NCBI GenBank assembly: GCA_003218785.1
Contig: QHOM01000190.1
Span: forward strand, 1 to 8,212
Direction: 5' to 3'
Length of the DNA stretch: 8,212 bases
Source of the DNA: Verrucomicrobiota bacterium
Lineage (GTDB): Bacteria > Verrucomicrobiota > Verrucomicrobiia > Chthoniobacterales > UBA10450
Part shown: positions 6,177 through 8,212 of the stretch, one piece after another
How the letters are laid out: each line of letters begins with the position of its first letter
How positions within the stretch are numbered: position 1 is the first letter of the stretch
Notes under the pieces: generated by a model
Told to the model about the DNA's origin: nothing
The model's database searches: none
Seen by the model: only the letters and a program-made list of their open reading frames with translations
Translations under genes and position numbers: made by a program

Positions 6177-6902
6177 ATGACTAGAAAAGTTAACGTCCCG
6201 ATTTTAATCGCCTTGGTATCAGCTTGTACGGCATTCGCGCAAGAATCGCCGACCGCAACTCCTTCGCCAACGCCAGAGGAATTTGCTACGCCATCGCCAA
6301 CGCTGGAACAAACGCCTTCGGCCCCACCTACCCGAACTGTTCGACTTAGTTTCGTTCCGCCGCCGCTCGAGGGCACGATTAGCCTCGGCATCTACGATGG
6401 TAATGGCAAGCTCGTGCGCGTTCTCCATCACGAAGCTGAATTGAACGAGTTCACAATCGGCGCGGACGCGCTGGTAACGCAATGGGATGGCAAGAATGAC
6501 GATGGCGCAAATTTACCCGCTGGAAAATATCACGCCCGCGGTTATCTCGTCGGCCATTTTACGGTCGAAGACCTCGGCCAAGCTTCGTTTCCGGCGATGG
6601 AAAATAACGCGATTCCCAACGTCAAAGTGAAACTCATACCAAATCCACTGCGAAACGATAGAAGGTCTATTGTCGATCTTGGTATCGGATTCGATAACGA
6701 CGGAAGCTACTTGAAAACAATTGACGACCTGCCGCTGTTCACCGTGAGCGAGACGCCAAATTTGATTCGCGCATTGATCACAAAGAAAAGCGAAAAATCG
6801 GTCGATGTTTGGCAGGATGACGGCGCGGCCGTCCATCAATTCCGGGTCTCCAACGTCGATCAGATGATGGCTTTTGATTGCGGAGAGTTTGAATTGAAAT
6901 GA
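6177..6902 (+). CDS. Exported protein with Pro/Thr/Ser linker and FlgD-type Ig-like domain
   Basis: 241 residues. The N-terminus (MTRK, then VPILIALVSACTAFA) is a signal sequence. Cleavage could follow AFA (residue 21), but VSAC ending at Cys17 also fits a lipobox, so it may be a lipoprotein. Residues 24-54 are a low-complexity Pro/Thr/Ser linker with a duplicated ATPSPT unit (imperfect repeat in the DNA at about 6256-6307). Residues about 69-124 match the FlgD-type Ig-like domain: IYDGNGKLVRVLHH, then TQWDGKNDDGANLPAGKYHA, a pattern common near the end of secreted and surface proteins. Residues 140-241 are a soluble C-terminal region, with SIVDLGIGFDNDGSYLKTID and DVWQDDGAAVHQF, that I cannot assign. 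It begins 41 bases after the GH57 gene and has no good ribosome binding site. No flagellar gene is nearby, so the Ig domain should not be read as a flagellar hook protein. Role unknown; probably periplasmic or outer-surface. Confidence 0.72.
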   Translation: MTRKVNVPILIALVSACTAFAQESPTATPSPTPEEFATPSPTLEQTPSAPPTRTVRLSFVPPPLEGTISLGIYDGNGKLVRVLHHEAELNEFTIGADALVTQWDGKNDDGANLPAGKYHARGYLVGHFTVEDLGQASFPAMENNAIPNVKVKLIPNPLRNDRRSIVDLGIGFDNDGSYLKTIDDLPLFTVSETPNLIRALITKKSEKSVDVWQDDGAAVHQFRVSNVDQMMAFDCGEFELK

Positions 6903-6909
6903 AACGTAG

Positions 6910-6930
6910 CGGCGGCTGTGTCAGCTGCCG
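6910..6930. terminator. Hairpin after the FlgD-like gene, possible weak terminator or leader structure
   Basis: CGGCGGCTG (6910-6918) pairs with CAGCTGCCG (6922-6930) over nine positions, eight Watson-Crick and one G-U, around a TGT loop. It starts eight bases after the TGA at 6900-6902. No T-run follows (the next bases are AACTAAAAGA), so it does not meet the intrinsic terminator rule. It could protect the upstream mRNA's 3' end or sit in the leader of lpxC. Confidence 0.4.
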
Positions 6931-6990
6931 AACTAAAAGAACGGTGCTTGACACAGGCACCGCTACAACGCAAGCGATTGCTAGTCATAC

Positions 6991-8212
6991 ATGGCTTCGA
7001 CGCCCGAGTTTCAACACACCGTTGGCAAAACCGCCAGCCTTAGCGGCACAGCACTGCACACCGGGGAAAAAGTTTCCCTGAAGTTGCATCCGGCGCCTGT
7101 CGGCTACGGGATTAAGTTCAAGCGCAAGGATCTGCAGGACGAGCCGACAATTGACGCCAGGATCGACAATCTCAAAACTGTTGAGCGCGCGACGACCATC
7201 GGCGAAGGCTCCGTGCGCGTGCACACGGTCGAGCACGTGCTCGCCGCTCTTTCAGCGATGGACGTGGACAACGCCATTGTGGAGATGGACGCAAACGAAC
7301 CGCCGATCGGTGACGGCAGCGCGCAGCTCTATGTCGATCTCATCAAGAGAGCCGGTGTGACCGTTCAGGAAGAGCCGCGAAAGTTCTTCGACGTGCGCGA
7401 ACCGATGCATGTGGAATCTAAAACCGGCGCGCTGCTTGTTTTGCTGCCGGATGAGAAATTTCGCATTTCATGCACACAAGCGGGACCAAATAATCGGTTC
7501 ACGCAGTTCCTCTCGATGGAAGTTACGCCCACAGCTTTCGAGCGCGAAATCGCCCCGGCACGGACATTTGTCTACTACGAGGACGTTCAGCCGCTGATGG
7601 AGAAAAATCTGATCAAGGGCGGGAGCCTCGAAAATGCGATTGTCGTGCGCGGCGAAGCGGTCTTAAGCAAGGAGCCGTTGCGTTTCGCCGACGAATTCGT
7701 GCGGCACAAAATCCTTGATATCATCGGCGATCTCGCGCTCGTCGGGCGGCGCATTCGTGGTCATGTGGTGGCGGTAAAACCCGGCCACGCCACGAATGCG
7801 GAGCTGGTTCGCGCGCTCGCACGCGAGCAGACGCGAAGAAGCGCGATTGCCGTACCGCGGGCAATGCCCACCGGCGATGGCGGGCTCGACACTGACGAGG
7901 TCATGAAAATCCTGCCGCATCGCTACCCTTTTTTGATGGTTGACCGAATTATTGGCTTTGAAGGCGAAAACAAAATTACAGGCGTAAAGTCCATCACGAT
8001 TAATGAACCATTTTTTCAGGGGCATTTCCCCGGTCATCCGGTCATGCCGGGCGTGATGCAAGTGGAAGCGATGGCGCAGGTGGCAAGCATTCTGTTGTTC
8101 AAATTAACGAAGACGTCGAGTCGTGTCGGCTACTTCATGAGTGCGGACCAGGTTAAATTTCGCAAACCGGTTTTCCCTGGGGACACGATTTTCATTCACG
8201 CGGAACTGACAA
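6991..8212 (+). CDS. lpxC/fabZ: Bifunctional LpxC-FabZ fusion (partial, runs off right edge)
   Basis: 407 codons are visible from the ATG at 6991; the stop is outside. Residues 1 to about 290 are LpxC, the zinc deacetylase acting on UDP-3-O-acyl-GlcNAc at the committed step of lipid A synthesis: SGTALHTGEKVSL, VHTVEHVLAAL (catalytic Glu81, zinc His82), IGDGSA, ARTF, LIKGGSLENAIV, DEFVRHKILDIIGDL (zinc His239 and Asp243) and GHATN with His266. After a short PRAMPTGDGG linker, residues about 299-407 are FabZ, the 3-hydroxyacyl-ACP dehydratase: MKILPHRYPFLMVDRI, then GHFPGHPVMPGVMQVEAMAQ with catalytic His345 and Glu359, and FRKPVFPGD. All catalytic residues are present and the linker is in frame with no internal stop. 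The fusion is known from Bacteroidetes-related and some other Gram-negative bacteria. No Shine-Dalgarno sequence precedes the ATG. Only the last FabZ strands seem to be missing. lpxA would be a plausible next gene, but it is not visible. Confidence 0.95.
   Translation, partial: MASTPEFQHTVGKTASLSGTALHTGEKVSLKLHPAPVGYGIKFKRKDLQDEPTIDARIDNLKTVERATTIGEGSVRVHTVEHVLAALSAMDVDNAIVEMDANEPPIGDGSAQLYVDLIKRAGVTVQEEPRKFFDVREPMHVESKTGALLVLLPDEKFRISCTQAGPNNRFTQFLSMEVTPTAFEREIAPARTFVYYEDVQPLMEKNLIKGGSLENAIVVRGEAVLSKEPLRFADEFVRHKILDIIGDLALVGRRIRGHVVAVKPGHATNAELVRALAREQTRRSAIAVPRAMPTGDGGLDTDEVMKILPHRYPFLMVDRIIGFEGENKITGVKSITINEPFFQGHFPGHPVMPGVMQVEAMAQVASILLFKLTKTSSRVGYFMSADQVKFRKPVFPGDTIFIHAELT

Overview
The window reads as about 8.2 kb of ordinary chromosomal DNA from a Gram-negative bacterium, most probably of the Verrucomicrobiota (a soil Chthoniobacterales-like lineage). 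This placement is inferred from gene content only: a fused LpxC-FabZ lipid A protein, a tandem-domain nucleoside diphosphate kinase of a type I associate with the Verrucomicrobia/Planctomycetes side of the bacteria, moderately GC-rich coding sequence, and the scarcity of Shine-Dalgarno sequences in front of most genes. LpxC shows that the cell makes lipid A and so has an outer membrane.

Layout. Positions 1-363 hold the first 121 codons of a minus-strand gene of unrecognised function, with a clear ribosome binding site and promoter-like box; it leaves the window at its left edge. About 760 bases with no supportable gene follow (364-1124). A tRNA-Gly(GCC) lies at 1125-1196, and everything after it is on the plus strand: an exported DUF1326 protein (1275-2015), a tandem-domain nucleoside diphosphate kinase broken by a frameshift with apparent loss of a core segment (2281-3266), a class I aspartate aminotransferase (3311-4474), a GH57 1,4-alpha-glucan branching enzyme (4561-6135), a small exported or lipid-anchored protein with a FlgD-type Ig-like domain (6177-6902), and the LpxC-FabZ fusion (6991 to beyond the right edge).

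How the genes relate. The plus-strand genes share a direction and have gaps of roughly 40-270 bases, so some co-transcription is possible, but they serve separate pathways: nucleotide balance, amino acid metabolism, glycogen branching, envelope protein, and lipid A/fatty acid synthesis. The fusion joins two enzymes that draw on the same (R)-3-hydroxyacyl-ACP pool. I see no mobile element, CRISPR array, defence locus or biosynthetic cluster, and no convincing undescribed system. The items most worth a second look are the broken ndk, the GCGGATT inverted-repeat cluster at 4480-4545, the hairpin ahead of lpxC, the possibly near-leaderless GTG start of the DUF1326 gene, and the unidentified minus-strand gene.
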